A stretch of DNA of 64,000 nt from Gordionus sp. m RMFG-2023 (GCF_954871325.1 NC_088775.1:20375561-20439560), one strand, 5' to 3'. Counted from the stretch's first letter, positions 46,262 through 59,479 are shown. The notes: a model not told the origin generated them from the letters alone. Numbers and translations are program-made.

Positions 46262-49200
46262 TTAAGCTTTGGTTAAATCTTCTTTATTGTACAATTCTCT
46301 CATAAGCTGGTAGACATACGATGGTGCGTAACTTCCCCTAATTTATGTTATTTTTGTTTAAAAAATTATATGACAATTATTCTTGCCAAAATTGGGTATT
46401 GTTTATTTTAAAAAATGTTACTGAAACTGAAATATAAATTATATTTAGAGTTCTGTAACAGGTGAGTTTTTAACAATGGGCGGAATTTTTTTTGATATTT
46501 TAAAATATTAAAGAATAAATTAGAGTGAGATTAGATTATTTCACTTAGCTAATAAGGAAGATGTACATTGAACATACCTATATTAAAATAACAGCAGTGT
46601 AAAGAATACCATAAATTTATAAGTAGCTCTGTAGACCATTTTCTTAATTTAGACCTTTTACAATAAAGAAAATGATTATCTAGAAGCAAAAAGAGTATAA
46701 ATTAAAAGAAAATAATTATCTAGAAGCAAAAAGAGTATAAATTAAAAGAAAATAATTATCTAGAAGCAAAAAGAGTATAAATTAAAAGAATATTATAAAA
46801 TATATCCAACGTGAATTTGAGATTGACAGTAAACAAAATATTTTATTTCATAATCAACAAGACCAATTATCTTGAAATTTGTTTTGCATCAAGTATTTTA
46901 AAAAATTTCATCTGGATACGATTTTCTGAAAATTTGTCCAATCTTAATAGACATTTTTATGATTATTTTAATTTTTTTAGTAAATAACCTAAATATTTCA
47001 TTACAAATAGTTAGTGCTGTAAGTCTTGTGAAAAAAACTAAATTTTCTTTTTATTCATTTTAACCTGTATATATTCCTTATAAAATAAATTATAATAGAG
47101 AATAATTAACATACTTGTTTGATTCAATATTAATTATATTAACAAATTTGACTGTATAATCAATGTATTCTTAATCGCAAATGTTTATATTCTGAAATTT
47201 TTACATCAATTGTGTTCTTCATCCTTCACAAACAACATTTTCACGTTGCCTCATGCAACAAGGCAACCATCCTCCAAACAATATTTCCACCAATCAATCC
47301 TCACTAACTTTTTCATACTCTTAATACTCAACTTCTAATCAACCATATCATACACCTTTAAAATAAATTCAACTTCTTGAATAAAAGGCAGATTTGGGTT
47401 GTCATGAATAGTTAGAAGTACTCCCTAGTCGTAACCGTGGTAATCTCTCATAGCATCTGAACAAATTAGAGTTGCCATCAGTTTACGCCTAGGGTATAAC
47501 ATAGTACCCTGGTAATTTTTCATAGCATCTGAATTAGAGTTGCCATCAGTTTGCGCCTAAAGTATGACATCGTACAGCCTCACACTTGTCCCAGTAGATT
47601 CGAAAGACAGGCTCAATCTGAAATTTTTTTATACTAGTCATAAACGCCACACTTAAATAAATCTTTAAAAGCCTCATATACCTAAGTATCTTGAGCCCAC
47701 CATCTTCACCCAGACAGATTAAGATCTGAGAAATGACGACATTTACTTGGGCCGTGAAATATTTAATATGGGATTTTACTGTGTCATTTCCTTTTAACAC
47801 AAACATAAATTTTGTAACTGAAGCCAAATCAAAAAAGATTTAAGAATCTATAATTTTTTATTTACCTCAATAGTCATTTCCTCCACAAATGGCTATTTTT
47901 GGTCTAAAACTTTAAAAACCCTAGGACTCAAAATCAGAACATTAGATGCTTTTGGGAAGGTATAGTTGAATTTTTAAATATTTTATATTATATATATCTG
48001 AGACTAGAATTACGATTTGCATGTCCTGGCCCTTAAAAATTTTTTTTTGCCCTTTCACAGGTATATTTAAAAAAAATTAAAATATGCAAGTCTCTAATGT
48101 ATATTCTTTTTAATGTATTTTAAATAATTTTATATAAATAAAAGATTGCTTATATAAAAAAAGTTCAACAACAAAAATGTAACAAATAAAATAAAAATGA
48201 AGTCGGGTAAAATTAATTAGAAAAATTTAAAAAAATATAAATTTTTTAAGGAATAAACTAAAATCATTTTGCGTTATCGTTACTCAAAAAAAGAAACGCG
48301 TTGCGTTACTTTAAAGGCTAACTGACCTATCCTTAAAAAGGGATTTCGTGGGATTGCAAGTTTCCCTGCCTCTTTTTGTCGAAACTGTTAACTTAGTATT
48401 TGGGATCTATATTTAATCACTAAAGGATATTTTAGATATTTGTCATAGGGATCCCATCTTTATGAAATTTGGGCTTTTTGATTTTAAACACATAAAATTT
48501 AAGGCGGATATAGTAAGGACTGCCCTAATTTTTTAAAAATTCCGCCCAGGTTATGATTAATAAATTTTTATATTGTAAATTTTTGCTATAAACAAAGCAC
48601 AAATGTTTTTTTAATTCGTAGAATACTATTTTAACAATTAAATTTATATTATTTCTAAAAAAATTTGGTATCAAAATCTTATAAATTTTTTAAAGAATCT
48701 TTATATTAATTTGATAAAATATAGTTTAACAAAAATAAATTAATTTAAAAATATTACATAAGAACGAAATCTATAATATGCCACATATAGTTAAGAGTAA
48801 AATTTGGAAAAATTTGTGGATATCTGATGATAAAAATCAAATACTCGAAAAATAAAACAAAAAAGTAATAATGTATCTTATAAAGTCTTTGTATACCTTT
48901 CAATAATTCTTTAAAAACTTTCCTTGTTTTACTTCCCCTGAGATGTTCTTTAGACTGTCTGAATTTAAATACCCGTTTTAAATAATTATTTATGGTTCTT
49001 TATAGAATTTGATTTTAAAAAAATTAATTTCTAGATGATTAAACTCCCCGTTGTCGTTTTGAAAAAATGCACACTATTTGTTTACTTAAAAATAAATTAA
49101 GAAAATATCAATTATATTAAAATCAGAGGACTACAGGTCCAGCCCTACCTGGGTACACGGGTCGGGCCGTATTTTAATTTTTTTAAATACTAGAGTCGGG

Positions 49201-49779
49201 TCTCAAGTGCCGTATATTTTAAAACCAAATATTTTTAAAAAATTAAAAATGAATATAATTTTATAAAAATTAGGATGGGGCAGGAAAAATTTTGGAAAAA
49301 AAATCCGAACTGGGTTGGGCTTTGCAAATGGCACCTTTGCAAGTCTGATTAAAATAATGATGTTATATGGACTTACGTATTGGATATAAAAACGGTAATT
49401 AACTCTGGAGGTACCAAATCAAATTGAGTTGTCACAAATTCGACACCTTCGCTATTATAAATATCATGACATTTGATTTGATTTTTGATTCCTTCATTTT
49501 CATAAGATGACATGTGATCATTACATATGTCAAAATAATCACAAGATGGAGTTAAATTATTATTGCGAGGTGGCAAATACGTTGGAGTTAGTTTAAACAT
49601 CCCTGCACAAACTATGAAAGGTACGGAGTAATGCTTAGCAGAAGCTGCCATATTAAAAGTTCCAGATAAAGATTGTACGCCGCCATTAGCTAAAGTAAGA
49701 TTGGCACCTACAATTACTTTATTCACTCGTGACATTACAGCAAATATAGCAGAATCGGGAATTACACTGACTTTTAAAC
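46262..49779 (-). CDS. EIF2B2: Translation initiation factor eIF2B subunit beta, C-terminal exons
   Basis: A regulatory subunit of the eIF2B guanine-nucleotide exchange factor, which recycles eIF2-GDP to eIF2-GTP in cytosolic translation initiation. Exon 49,779-49,377 encodes VIPDSAIFAVMSRVNKVIVG, LANGGVQSLSGT, AAKHYS-like and VPFIVCAGMFKLTP blocks and VPPELITVFISN; exon 46,337-46,262 encodes GSYAPSYVYQLMRELYNKED and the stop. The donor GTAAGT and acceptor join in phase. Together about 159 residues, under half of the usual 350. The 3-kb intron holds repeats. An insert between FKLTP and VPPEL differs from the human subunit in sequence. Upstream, 49,960-49,862 has GLEIARAF resembling the GHEMA block but runs into a stop, so 5' exons are unresolved. 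Convergent with the proline-rich gene, stops 194 bp apart. Confidence 0.85.
46667..46786. repeat. 40-bp tandem repeat, three copies
   Basis: Three nearly identical copies of AGAAAATAATTATCTAGAAG + CAAAAAGAGTATAAATTAAA (the first has one difference). It lies in the eIF2B-beta intron. No function suggested. Confidence 0.95.
47395..47830. repeat. Intron segment with a 70-bp duplication
   Basis: CATAGCATCTGAACAAATTA, GAGTTGCCATCAGTTTACGC and TATAACATAGTACCCTGG at 47,449-47,520 recur at 47,521-47,580 with changes. The minus strand is open 47,827-47,546 (93 codons) with no recognisable domain. GC content is above the surroundings, hinting at transposon-derived sequence. Confidence 0.6.
49131..49350. 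mobile_element. GC-rich-ended MITE in eIF2B-beta intron
   Basis: ACTACAGGTCCAGCCCTACC at the left and GGGCTTTGCAAATGGCACC..TTGCAAGTCT at the right, with GGGTCGGGCCG inside. Layout matches the MITE at 60,360-60,500. Target duplication unclear. Confidence 0.5.
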
Positions 49780-49861
49780 CTATTGGAATATTATATAATA
49801 AAAAAAAATTAGCATTAAAATTAAAAAATACCTCTCTCATATCAATTTAAATTGTTAAAAT

Positions 49862-52800
49862 AATGAATGCTCTAGCTATTTCTAGTCCTACATTTTTAGA
49901 AAATTTTATTAAAGCAAGTATTTGTAAAAATTATGATTTTCTGTCATATTTAAAATGAAAATCTAAATAAGGAGTAAAAATTTTTCTGCTATAAATTTCG
50001 CTCGTTTATCAATAAATATATTTTTAAAAATTTAAAAACATTACTTTAAATCTTTATTAAACATATTTAAAAATCAAATATTAATATATAAAAGGCTCCA
50101 TTTTCCTATAATATCCAAAGCCAGCACCAGTATGTATCATTATCTTTTCCATTTACATCCAAGATTTCTAATCAACATGGCATTTTGCCTTGGTTTGAAT
50201 GCTATATGTAAGCTTATATTAAAAAATTACTTTAAATACTCATTGTTATTTAAATTATTAACGAATTATATAATCTTATTGATATCAATACATTACTCTT
50301 TGCTCAATTTTCTTTTATACTCAGTCAGTCCTAAGGATTTATCAAAATTTACAATTGAATTATAAACCAGGAGAGATATAAAGGTCATTCCATGATAAAT
50401 CGACCAAAAGAATGGCCATATTTGAAAACGAATGAAACTTAGTATGATAGTTATAGAGTCAGCCTAAATAATTATCCAAGTTTTTTAGCTCAAGCCAAAA
50501 TGGATAGGCAGTTATGGGCTCTCAAAGTTCAATACAAGTGTGATCTAAGTTTTAATATCATAAATATTTAGTCCAAATTTATAAATTCTATATAATAATG
50601 TATCCCTTAAAATTTTCTTTAAGAATACATAAAAATATTTTAAAAAAAATTCTTTAGTGTAGTTTTATTTCCGGTAAAACAAAAATGAGATTATTGAGCT
50701 AGTCCCATTTTGGGACGATCAAATTTACCAAATTATTAATATATTTAAGTAAGAATTAGAATGGAGGAAATAAAAATTTACAAATGATTTAGCTTTTCAT
50801 ATTTTGGGAATAAAACAGGATAAATAAAAATTTATAATCTTATAACTCATGATTATAATTACTAATTTCAAATTCCCGGGAATTTTGTAAATATTTCACG
50901 AATGGTAAATTTTTCGGTGGAAGCTTACATAACCTTAGGAGACAGCAAAGTGTTAAACATGTATATATCATGGAATAAGAAATAATAGCCCTGTTCCGAT
51001 ACTATCCTGACCTTTTTTTAAAAAAATATTTCATTGATTTTTTAATATTATGTTATTTACAAAATATTTTTGATAAATTATAATACTAAAAATAAACCGA
51101 AATATTTTTAGTAGGATATTTTATAATCATTTAAAATAAAAAAAATTGATTCGTGTAAGATACAATTAAACAAGCAGGAAAAACATTTACACTGGATTCT
51201 TCTATAATAAAATACAAGATAATTCTTTTACATATAAATATTTGGAGTCTGTAATATTAAAACTGGTTAATAATAAAGGCTTCTGTAATTTTGAAAAGGG
51301 AATTGATGAAGATAAGTGGCGCCTAATACCCCTTTAGGCATCGGAAGCCTTAGGAAAATATATCCACTAAAAAAAGCAGTAATTTTAAAATTTGTTCATT
51401 CCTATCTTTACAAGTAAATTTTCACAATTATTTGGGTTTTCTTAATTGAGTTTTCTGCTACATTTAATTAAAATTGCCTTGGTGTTCCAAATATGCAATT
51501 TCTCCATATTTTTTTCGTCAAAGATAAGAGATGGATGTTTTTTCAAAACATAATCAGTCCATTTATCACACCTTATACTATGGTAGAGATGTTAATTTTT
51601 TAAACATAAAATACTTATATTTGATATGAATGTCTCAAGAGGAGTTTCTTGATTTTTTTTCTCAAATAATAACGAATATAGTTTAAAGGTCTATAATATT
51701 TCGTTTATAATTTTAAATTAAAAATATATCTTATTTGATTCATTTCAAATCTATTTTCCCATTTTTGCCATATATAATCGATTTTATAAATTTGTAATAG
51801 CACAAATAAAGCTATTAATAAAATTTCTAACGAGGATACAGAAGTGAAGGGTATTTGATGTAGTCTGATACATTCGCTTCAGATGTTTGTACCCTCCCCC
51901 TAGCAAATTTAATGACTCATTTGTTTTGTGTATCTTCACCGTTGTAGGAGTCATTGAAAAAATAAACATTCGTTTTCAGAATGTTATTATTTATAAATGA
52001 TTTATGATTTTCGATGTAAAATACACGCTGCCAACAAATGGTCAAAAAAGGGGACACTGCCGATTATGGTTAATAGGCAGTAAATTGTCATTGCAATGCT
52101 AAAGATTTATAAATATCTTTTCATAAATTTTTTTTTATTTGAATTTATCATAAAACTTTAATAACTAAAGATAACATATATATCGTATTCCTTAGGATGA
52201 AGTTAAACGTTGTGTAGCAAAGTATAAGTTATTAATATAATTGTAAAAAACCTGAGTTGCTAGGAAATGATGAAGAAGTTTGAGTAGGAGCTGTTGAAAA
52301 TGATAAAGATGTCAGAAATCCAGTACCAACATTTTTGTTAGCATTCAGTTGATTCTGATCTAAAGATGAAGATAGATTTTTGGCTAGTAAATGACCCTTT
52401 TTTATATGACGTAAAGTTATCAATGTTCAAATGTGTGAATAAATTATTTGTCCATAAATCATTAAAATGTTATATTAATTCGTATAATTAATGGTTTTAT
52501 ACCATTCCTAATATGATTTAATTTTGTTATATTATTTTGATTAATAATAAATGAGCATTAATGTGTTATTTACGAATAGGTAAAACTTAATCTAGATTAT
52601 AATAAATATTTATATATCTAGGGTTGGCAAATTGTAAAAATTTCAATCGCAATTCAAAAAAAAAATTAATATAAAAATCGAGTAAAATGAAAAATTTTTT
52701 GACTATAAAATAAATGCCCTAAAGATGTAACCGAGCCCAATATTTCTCTCTGTGATTGCATAATCCTACCATTATAAATATTTGTATTATAAAATTTGAA

Positions 52801-53815
52801 ACTTAAAAAATTTGGCGTAAAAGAATAATATTAGAATAATTATCCTAATTTGATTTTAGGTTCTAAACAAATCTCACATATCAATATTCCAAAAGGCGAA
52901 AAAATTAACAAATAATTCTTATTTATTAAATTTAAGATTTCCAAAAATTTATAATAATTAAAATTTATCATTAGACTGATTTTTTATATCATTAGTAGTC
53001 GAATAATTTTCTACTAACTCAAACATCCCTGTGATATTTCATTAATTAGGAACCCCGTTAGGAGGTAAGTAATTTTCAAAATAATTATCTGCAATCATTA
53101 TTCCTCAAACTACCAGTTTTAAGTAAGTTACTAGTCCATCATATTTTCTCCTCAAAATACTCCTTTAATTCAGCAAATTTAATATTGCTTAACCTCAGGT
53201 GCTTTCGTTTTTGAAACTCTTTTAAAAGAATACGAACAAAGCTTTTAAGAATGATGCAAGAGTTGTTACTGAATATTAAATTCGATTAGACAACTCTTCC
53301 TTGCAAATTAAGAGGCTTATCTGCGTTAACTATCGCCCTTGTTTCTTTCATATCTTTCACAAAATCTGTAAAACATATCATTTCCCAAATCATTTCAATT
53401 TATAATGAAAGTTTGATGGACGATGTAGTGTTTCCTTGTGGATGGGAGTGAAACGAAATCATCACATGGGTTTTTTTTTGTAAAGAACAATAAAAGTTTC
53501 TTTGTGTGAGGTTTGGAGTGAAGAAGACATTATATTGGATGAAGACGGGATTGATCGGGAAGATTTAGCAATTTTATGATTATCGTTTATGATACTTAGA
53601 TCATATTTTTTAGATATTTGTATGAATAAATTGGATTTTTAGAGTTTATGGGAACTTGGACTATTTCTAGTTGGATTGTTTTGGATTGATAAGTTATATT
53701 TTTAGAGGGAAGGATTGAGAGTAAGGGACATTCTATATTGTTGCCAGCTGACCAGGATTGCAAGATTTGGAGTGATTCGGTTTTAAAGGTAAAACAAAAT
53801 TTTTGTGATATATAT
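49862..53815. other. Gene-poor stretch upstream of eIF2B-beta exons
   Basis: A single GGTCATTCCATGATAAATCG end at 50,382 starts a truncated TIR element of the ATTCCAT family; no partner end was found. Minus-strand open frames 51,969-51,784 and 52,423-52,232 (the latter Ser/Asn-rich, SLSFSTAPTQTSSSFPSNSG) are unrecognised and might be exons. Otherwise AT-rich DNA. Confidence 0.4.
53150..53460 (-). pseudogene. Possible RPL22-like relic
   Basis: The minus strand reads HSHPQGN, EMICFTDFVKDMKETRAIV, NADKPLNLQGRVV, then after a stop ILKSFVRILLKEFQKRKHLR. The spacing and the VN-x-K-x-NL-x-G-x-VV and K-x-L-x(2-4)-LK patterns recall ribosomal protein L22. Two in-frame stops, no introns visible. Matched from memory only; it could be chance. 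Confidence 0.3.
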
Positions 53816-55785
53816 GGGCCATTCCACGTCAAATCGATCACGATTCGGCCGACCCCTTTTAAAATTGTTAAAAATTTCTTGAATTATTTAGATAGGTAAA
53901 AGAGTGAGAAAGCCGTTTGTTTTAGCTCGCTAGCACACCTGGTTCACGAGATATAGGGGCTCAAAGGTACAAAAAAGATCTACTTTGGAATCTGTAAAAT
54001 TTTTAAAATGCTTATATCTCAAAAACTATTTATAGTAAAAAATTATAATATATCATTTTGTAGGTAAAGAGATTCTCTAATGGGCTAACAGAGAATAATA
54101 AATATTGGCGCCATTATAGGCTTTTAATATCCGGTTTACCTAAATTGCTTTATCTGTATTTGTAAGCAAAATAGTGAGTTTGTTTTCGAATTTTTTTTAT
54201 TGCTTTTTATTTAGACACCTTTATTAAATATATATACAATATCAAAACCTTGACGACGCTATCGACTCCAAAAATTGATAAAAAAATAGATGGCGCTTTA
54301 TGAAACTACGGATTATAGTTAAAATTTTGCTGCTAACTTATCAATAACCAGATATCTTCACTTTTTATACTAAAAAATTTTGATTTTCTATTAAATATAC
54401 TAATTAACTGAGGAGCAGAGTGGGCATATGTCCATTAGACACTTAATAATGTAACGAATTTCCAATAATAAATATCTTTCATATTTTTTTTAATTTTTAA
54501 GGTATCTGCAATTTCATCAAATTTTTCATCATTTGATGGATAATGGTATAATTTTAGTCGTTAAAACTTTTTTTACTCTAGATATTTTTTTCTTCGAATA
54601 TTTCTTTTCACATAAGCGTTTTCTTTTAATGAGAGATTCCCCATTTGATTATAGAGATATATTAATGTTATCAATAGCCTCTTGATTAATTATATGAAGA
54701 GGAGGATCAATATATACCATTTGAAGTATAAGAAATGTTTGCTAATTTTTGTCGCCATGAAGAGCATATTAACATATCTAAATTGAATGGTAAATTTTTT
54801 TGGGTCATCCAGGGTAGAATCTTTCTTAGATTCTCGCGATAATAAGCATGTCTCTGTAAATGGGTTGCAACATTTTAATATTTGGTACCTCCATCTGTGA
54901 TATAGATAAAATTTTAATTGATCTACACCTAGAATACATGTTTTTGCACTCTCCAAATCCAGATTGTTATTGGTAAAGACAATAAAATTAATCTGAACGG
55001 ACAGGTTAAAATTATTTTACATAAGGAGAGATCGTTTTAAACAATTTATTTTGTAAAATATAATCGAATATATGCCTAATAAAATATTCGTTTTTACTGC
55101 AGATGTTATATATTATCGAGCTAATAAGTCATTCGCTCGCTTTAGTAGCAAAGTAGAGATCTAAAAAATGTGAAACTTTTAAAGGATAGTGAGAGGGGAG
55201 GGCAGAACTGGAAAATTTTATCATAATTCTTATAAACGTATCAATATTTCCATTTTCCTTAAGAATAATATTTTTCAACTAGCGGCTTTTTCAATTTTTG
55301 GTAAAAATGTATATTTCGGAAAACGATAGCGTCGCCAAGGTTTTGACATCATATATATATATTTATAAAAGGTGTCTAAATAAAAAGCAAAAAAAAAATT
55401 CGAAAACAAACTCAATATTTTGCTTAAAAATATAGGTAAAGCAATTTAGGTAAACCGGATGTTAAAAGCCTATAATGGCGCCAATATTTATTATTCTCTG
55501 TTAGCCCATTAGAGAATCTTTTTACCTACAAAATGATATATTATAATTTTTTTTACTATAAATAGTTTTTGAGATATAAGCATTTTAAAAATTTTACAGA
55601 TTCCAAAGTAGATCTTTTTTGTACCTTTGAGCCCCTATATCTCGAGAACCAGGTGTGCTAGCGAGCTAAAATAAACGGCTTACTCATTCTTTTACCTTTC
55701 TAAATAATTCCAGAAATTTTTAACAATTTTAAAAGGGATCGGCCGAAAAAGTGCCTTTTTTGATCGATTTGACATGGAATGGCCC
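53816..55785. mobile_element. 2-kb fold-back TIR element, GGGTCATTCC family
   Basis: Ends GGGCCATTCCACGTCAAATC and GATTTGACATGGAATGGCCC, 4-bp duplication ATAT (53,812-53,815 and 55,786-55,789). TIRs of about 550 bp are nearly identical (CTTATATCTCAAAAACTATT, AATATTGGCGCCATTATAGG), implying recent insertion. ATAGATGGCGCTTTATGAAA at 54,288 marks the inner edge of the left arm. The loop (54,350-55,270) has no recognisable transposase; an 88-codon minus-strand frame (54,956-54,690) is unassigned. Confidence 0.88.
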
Positions 55786-56099
55786 ATATATATTATATGA
55801 TAAATTTGGACAACGCATAAGTACTAACCACTATATAGGGGTAGGTGAGATTAAGGGGTGAGTTTAAGGAATTCTAGAAGTTTGTTTAAATGTTTAGCTT
55901 ATAAAGCCCAAGATAGAAAGTATGTAATGAGTATTAGGCCGGAATATGAAAATAAGATCAGGAATTTATGACAATAATATTGTTTATATTATATGTCTAG
56001 ATGTATATTGTACATCCAATTTTGACAGTAGGTATGGTCTTATTATTTGGTAGGCCTTAAGACTCATTTTAAGTTGATTTAAAATGTAATTAGTTATGC

Positions 56100-58450
56100 T
56101 TTCAGCAGAGAGACACTGTAAATTAATAATCTCTATTAAATTTTCTTGGACTCGGCCCTGTGCTTTACTCTTGTATCTACCTTCAAAGATCTTATAATCA
56201 TATTATTTGCCTCATCTTCTGAAAAAATTGCTCTAAAATATTAATTCTGGGTTCTATTTTTTCCTTTTACGTTTTCTTTATAAACAACCTAGATAAAACA
56301 TCTATTTCAAAATAGAAATTCTCTACCAATAACAAACATTTTTGCGGCAGTGTGAAATCATTAATTCTTTATTGTCCTTTTTAAACAAATGAACTAACGG
56401 CTTGTGATCCGTATATAATAAAAAGCTTCTTCCAATCAGATATTCTTTGCACTTTAATACAAACTTAACTGCTAAAGCTTCCATTTAAATTGTTAAATAA
56501 TTGCTTTCAGCACTATTAAATCGTCTAGATAAGAATAAAATCGGCTTCTCAACACTATCTATGTTTGTAACCTATACCTTCATTAGATGCATCCACTGCT
56601 AATATAATATTCAAATCTTCGTTAAAACAATTCAAAATAGGTTAATCTACCATTTTTATATTAAGCATTTCAAAACTTGCCTCTCGTTCTTTTTCCCAGT
56701 CGAATTTAAATTTTTTTTAACAACTTGTAAAATGGTTTCGCTATCCCAGCAAAATTTGGTATAAACTGATGATAATAATTTGTAGCTCCTAAAAAAGCTT
56801 GTAATTCTGTCTTATTACTCGGTGCTCTCATGCTCATAATCTTATCTGTATTCTTTGAAATGGGATAAATTACATCTCCTTTTATTACATGTCCTAAGTA
56901 CGTTACTTCCTTTACTTTAAAGGCATTTTTTTTATAATTAGCTTTCAGACCATTTTATAAAATAATATCTAACACTTTGATTAATCTCGTATTATGCTCT
57001 TGTTCTGTTCTACCTGATATCAAAACATCATCTAAATAATACACGATACCAGTTAATCCTTGAAACATAGCAGCCATCACTCTTTGAAATATTGAAGCAG
57101 CGTCGTAATCGTTAATATTTTACTTGCTTTCTCACTTACCTTAGTTTGTAAGTATTAGAAAAATCTATTTTCGAAAAAATTGTTTTAGATAATTGCTCTA
57201 TTCTTGGTAAAGGATATTTTATTGTTATAACCCATGGGTTTACAGATATCCTATAATCAATGCATAATCGGAAGCTATTATCTGATTTTTTTATTGGGAC
57301 TAACGGTGTTTCCCATACACTATGAACTATTGGTCTTATTAAACATTCTTTTAGCCATTTGTCTATTTCCTCTATCCAAGAAAACGATAACCTTCTTATG
57401 CCACAAAACCTAAGCTGGTAATTTTTCTCTAATCGTATATCTCAAAATCTTTTAGCGTACTAAATTCTTCTTTAAAGGCCTCACTGTACCTATTCAATAT
57501 ATTCTTCATTTCCTTGCTGAAATTATCCTCAATAACATCAAGTTCTACCTTATTCTTACTTCCTTGTTGTTAGACTTCGACTGAATCTACCTCTATTGTC
57601 TTTATATCTCTTCTATATTAATTCTATATCCAAGCAAAAATTCTGGTGTTCGATTTCTCAGTTTATCGAGAACTTCCTGTTTAACTCCTAAACTAGGTAA
57701 CTCAGTCTTATCATTATTCTTGCTGTGTATTATATCTCTAATTACATTGTTGTTCTCACGGCCGTTTTCAAACAAAGACCACCAATTATAATCAGGACCA
57801 ATCTTCTTAATTTCATTCCAAACTAAGATAGGCTCTATCTTCAATGTTGTAATCCATATCGTTATCTCCTTATTTATATCTAACAATTCAATCACATAAA
57901 AACCTAAAATCCTAACCATACTACCGTCAAATTGTCGAGCTATTATTCTTATTGCTGTGTAATTTTCTTCTTGAAAACATTTATTAAAATCTTTTACACT
58001 CATTAAACTAATCTCGGCTCCTGTATCTAATAAGAATATTTCACTTTCACCTATTCTCATCTTAATCCTCAAACATTTACTTCTCTTTATCATCTTTTCT
58101 AATTCAACTGTACACAAATTTTCTCAATTTCTCTTCCACTAATATTTTCATAATTAACTTTATCTTTATTTACATATTTTAAATAAATTATATCTGTCTC
58201 ATTTATACCTAAATTATAATTAAAAAATTCAGACAAACTATTAATTTTATTATTTATACATTTCTCTTGTGAATGCCCCCCTTGTTCACATCTGGAACAT
58301 TTCAAACTCATGTCAATAAACCCTCAAAATTTCGCGCACTTAATGTGTCTTGTTATTTCACATAGTTGAGCCATGTATCCTTGCTAACCACAACTAAAAC
58401 AAATAATTGATTTGTAATCGTCTAACTGTCTTGTCGTATCTTCGTTTCTT
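56100..58450 (-). mobile_element. Broken Ty3/gypsy-like LTR retrotransposon fossil
   Basis: On the minus strand, from right to left: a CCHC zinc knuckle of gag (about 58,310-58,250), an aspartic protease domain (about 58,080-57,900), then reverse transcriptase and RNase H regions (about 57,350-56,150). This domain order and the YLDD-type reverse-transcriptase centre point to Ty3/gypsy. No integrase, envelope or paired LTRs were recognised, so both ends are uncertain. The element is clearly broken, with several breaks across its coding region. Age is hard to judge without LTRs; long open stretches suggest it is not very ancient. Confidence 0.8.
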
Positions 58451-58499
58451 ATCATATTCTTAATCTTTTCTACTTCACTATTTTCAATCCTTATATACG

Positions 58500-59165
58500 T
58501 TGTATTTCCTCATAGTCAATCCTAATACAAACTTACAATTATCAACGAAAGTAAAAATATCCCTAAGTTATCAAGTAACAAACTCCATTTATCTGCGAGA
58601 TATACATTATAATGTGCTCAATAAAAATCTAATTACTACTAACTTAAATTTTTTTTTCTTTTTAGCTTGTGGTAAGCTCCTTCAATATCGCTCTCCACTT
58701 TATTACTCATGCTATATATCTTTATCTAATTTATATTTCTGATCGATTCCACTTGGATTTCCCACCGGAGTATCTTGATATCACACTGAAATATCAATAT
58801 CGACAGATACCCCGCCAGAGTATTCCTCACACCGAAGTTATCAAATCGACAGATATCCCACCAGAGTATTCTTATCGATTCCATAGTAATCTTGAAGTAT
58901 CGTTATCAAGTGCATTGTAGCTTAGTAGACATTGAGCTTGAACGACCCCTAGGCCACCATTATCCTAGCACTGGCCAAGAGATCGTTATCATCCTTTAAT
59001 GACCCACGAGTTCAGCTGGCCATCTTATTTAGTTTTATTGGACAAGTATCCTAGCACCCAGCTGTCCAAGCCTGTCGGTGGCTGGGGTGGCATTTCTCAG
59101 CTCAGAAATTTATTATTACATATATCTATACACATCTGTCATAGAAAAAAAACCCGAAATTTTTT
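58500..59165. other. Non-coding DNA with short CCACCAGAGTAT repeats and SINE body
   Basis: CCCACCGGAGTAT, CCCGCCAGAGTAT and CCCACCAGAGTAT recur at about 58,758-58,870 with ATCGACAGATA between them. From 59,060 to 59,165 the sequence is the likely body of the SINE described next. No gene recognised. Confidence 0.45.
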
Positions 59166-59167
59166 AG

Positions 59168-59470
59168 TTCCTTACCAGGATTGAATCTGGGACTAGTGTT
59201 GTTAAACGGCTCGTTTTGAGCCGATTTTTAAAAACGGCCAACTCGATATTTCATCCAGAATAATATTACGCAAGCCTGAAGATTTTGCTCATAGAAGGAA
59301 CAAAGGTCTAGACATATATCATCGAAATCTCGAGGCTTAGGTAAAATTATTCTGGCTACAATATTGAGTTAGCCGTTTTAAAAAATCGGCTCAAAATGAG
59401 CCGTTTAACAACACAATCTGGGACCTTCGGTTTCCAAGCATAAATCATACACCATTGAACCACCCGAGTG
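59168..59470 (-). repeat. tRNA-derived SINE head split by a MITE
   Basis: The minus strand reads TGGTTCAATGGTGTATGATT (A-box-like), then GGTCCCAG and, across the MITE, GATTCAATCC (B-box-like). It resembles tRNA-Pro but the acceptor arms do not pair, so it is not a working tRNA gene. A-box and B-box spacing is normal once the MITE is set aside. A body continues leftwards to about 59,060. The polymerase III promoter role is inferred. Confidence 0.55.
59194..59415. mobile_element. 222-bp hAT MITE, TAGTGTTGTTAAACGGC ends
   Basis: TAGTGTTGTTAAACGGCTCG and GAGCCGTTTAACAACACA form TIRs of about 60 bp (GTTTTGAGCCGATTTTTAAA). It is flanked by ATCTGGGAC on both sides (59,185-59,193 and 59,416-59,424), consistent with an 8-bp hAT duplication plus one matching base. 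This is the intact form of the MITE split at 27,331-30,598. Confidence 0.9.
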
Positions 59471-59479
59471 ACTACTACT

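Noticed and set aside
59168-59470. A functional tRNA gene on the minus strand
   Set aside because: The acceptor arms do not pair and the body is split by a MITE; a SINE head fits better.
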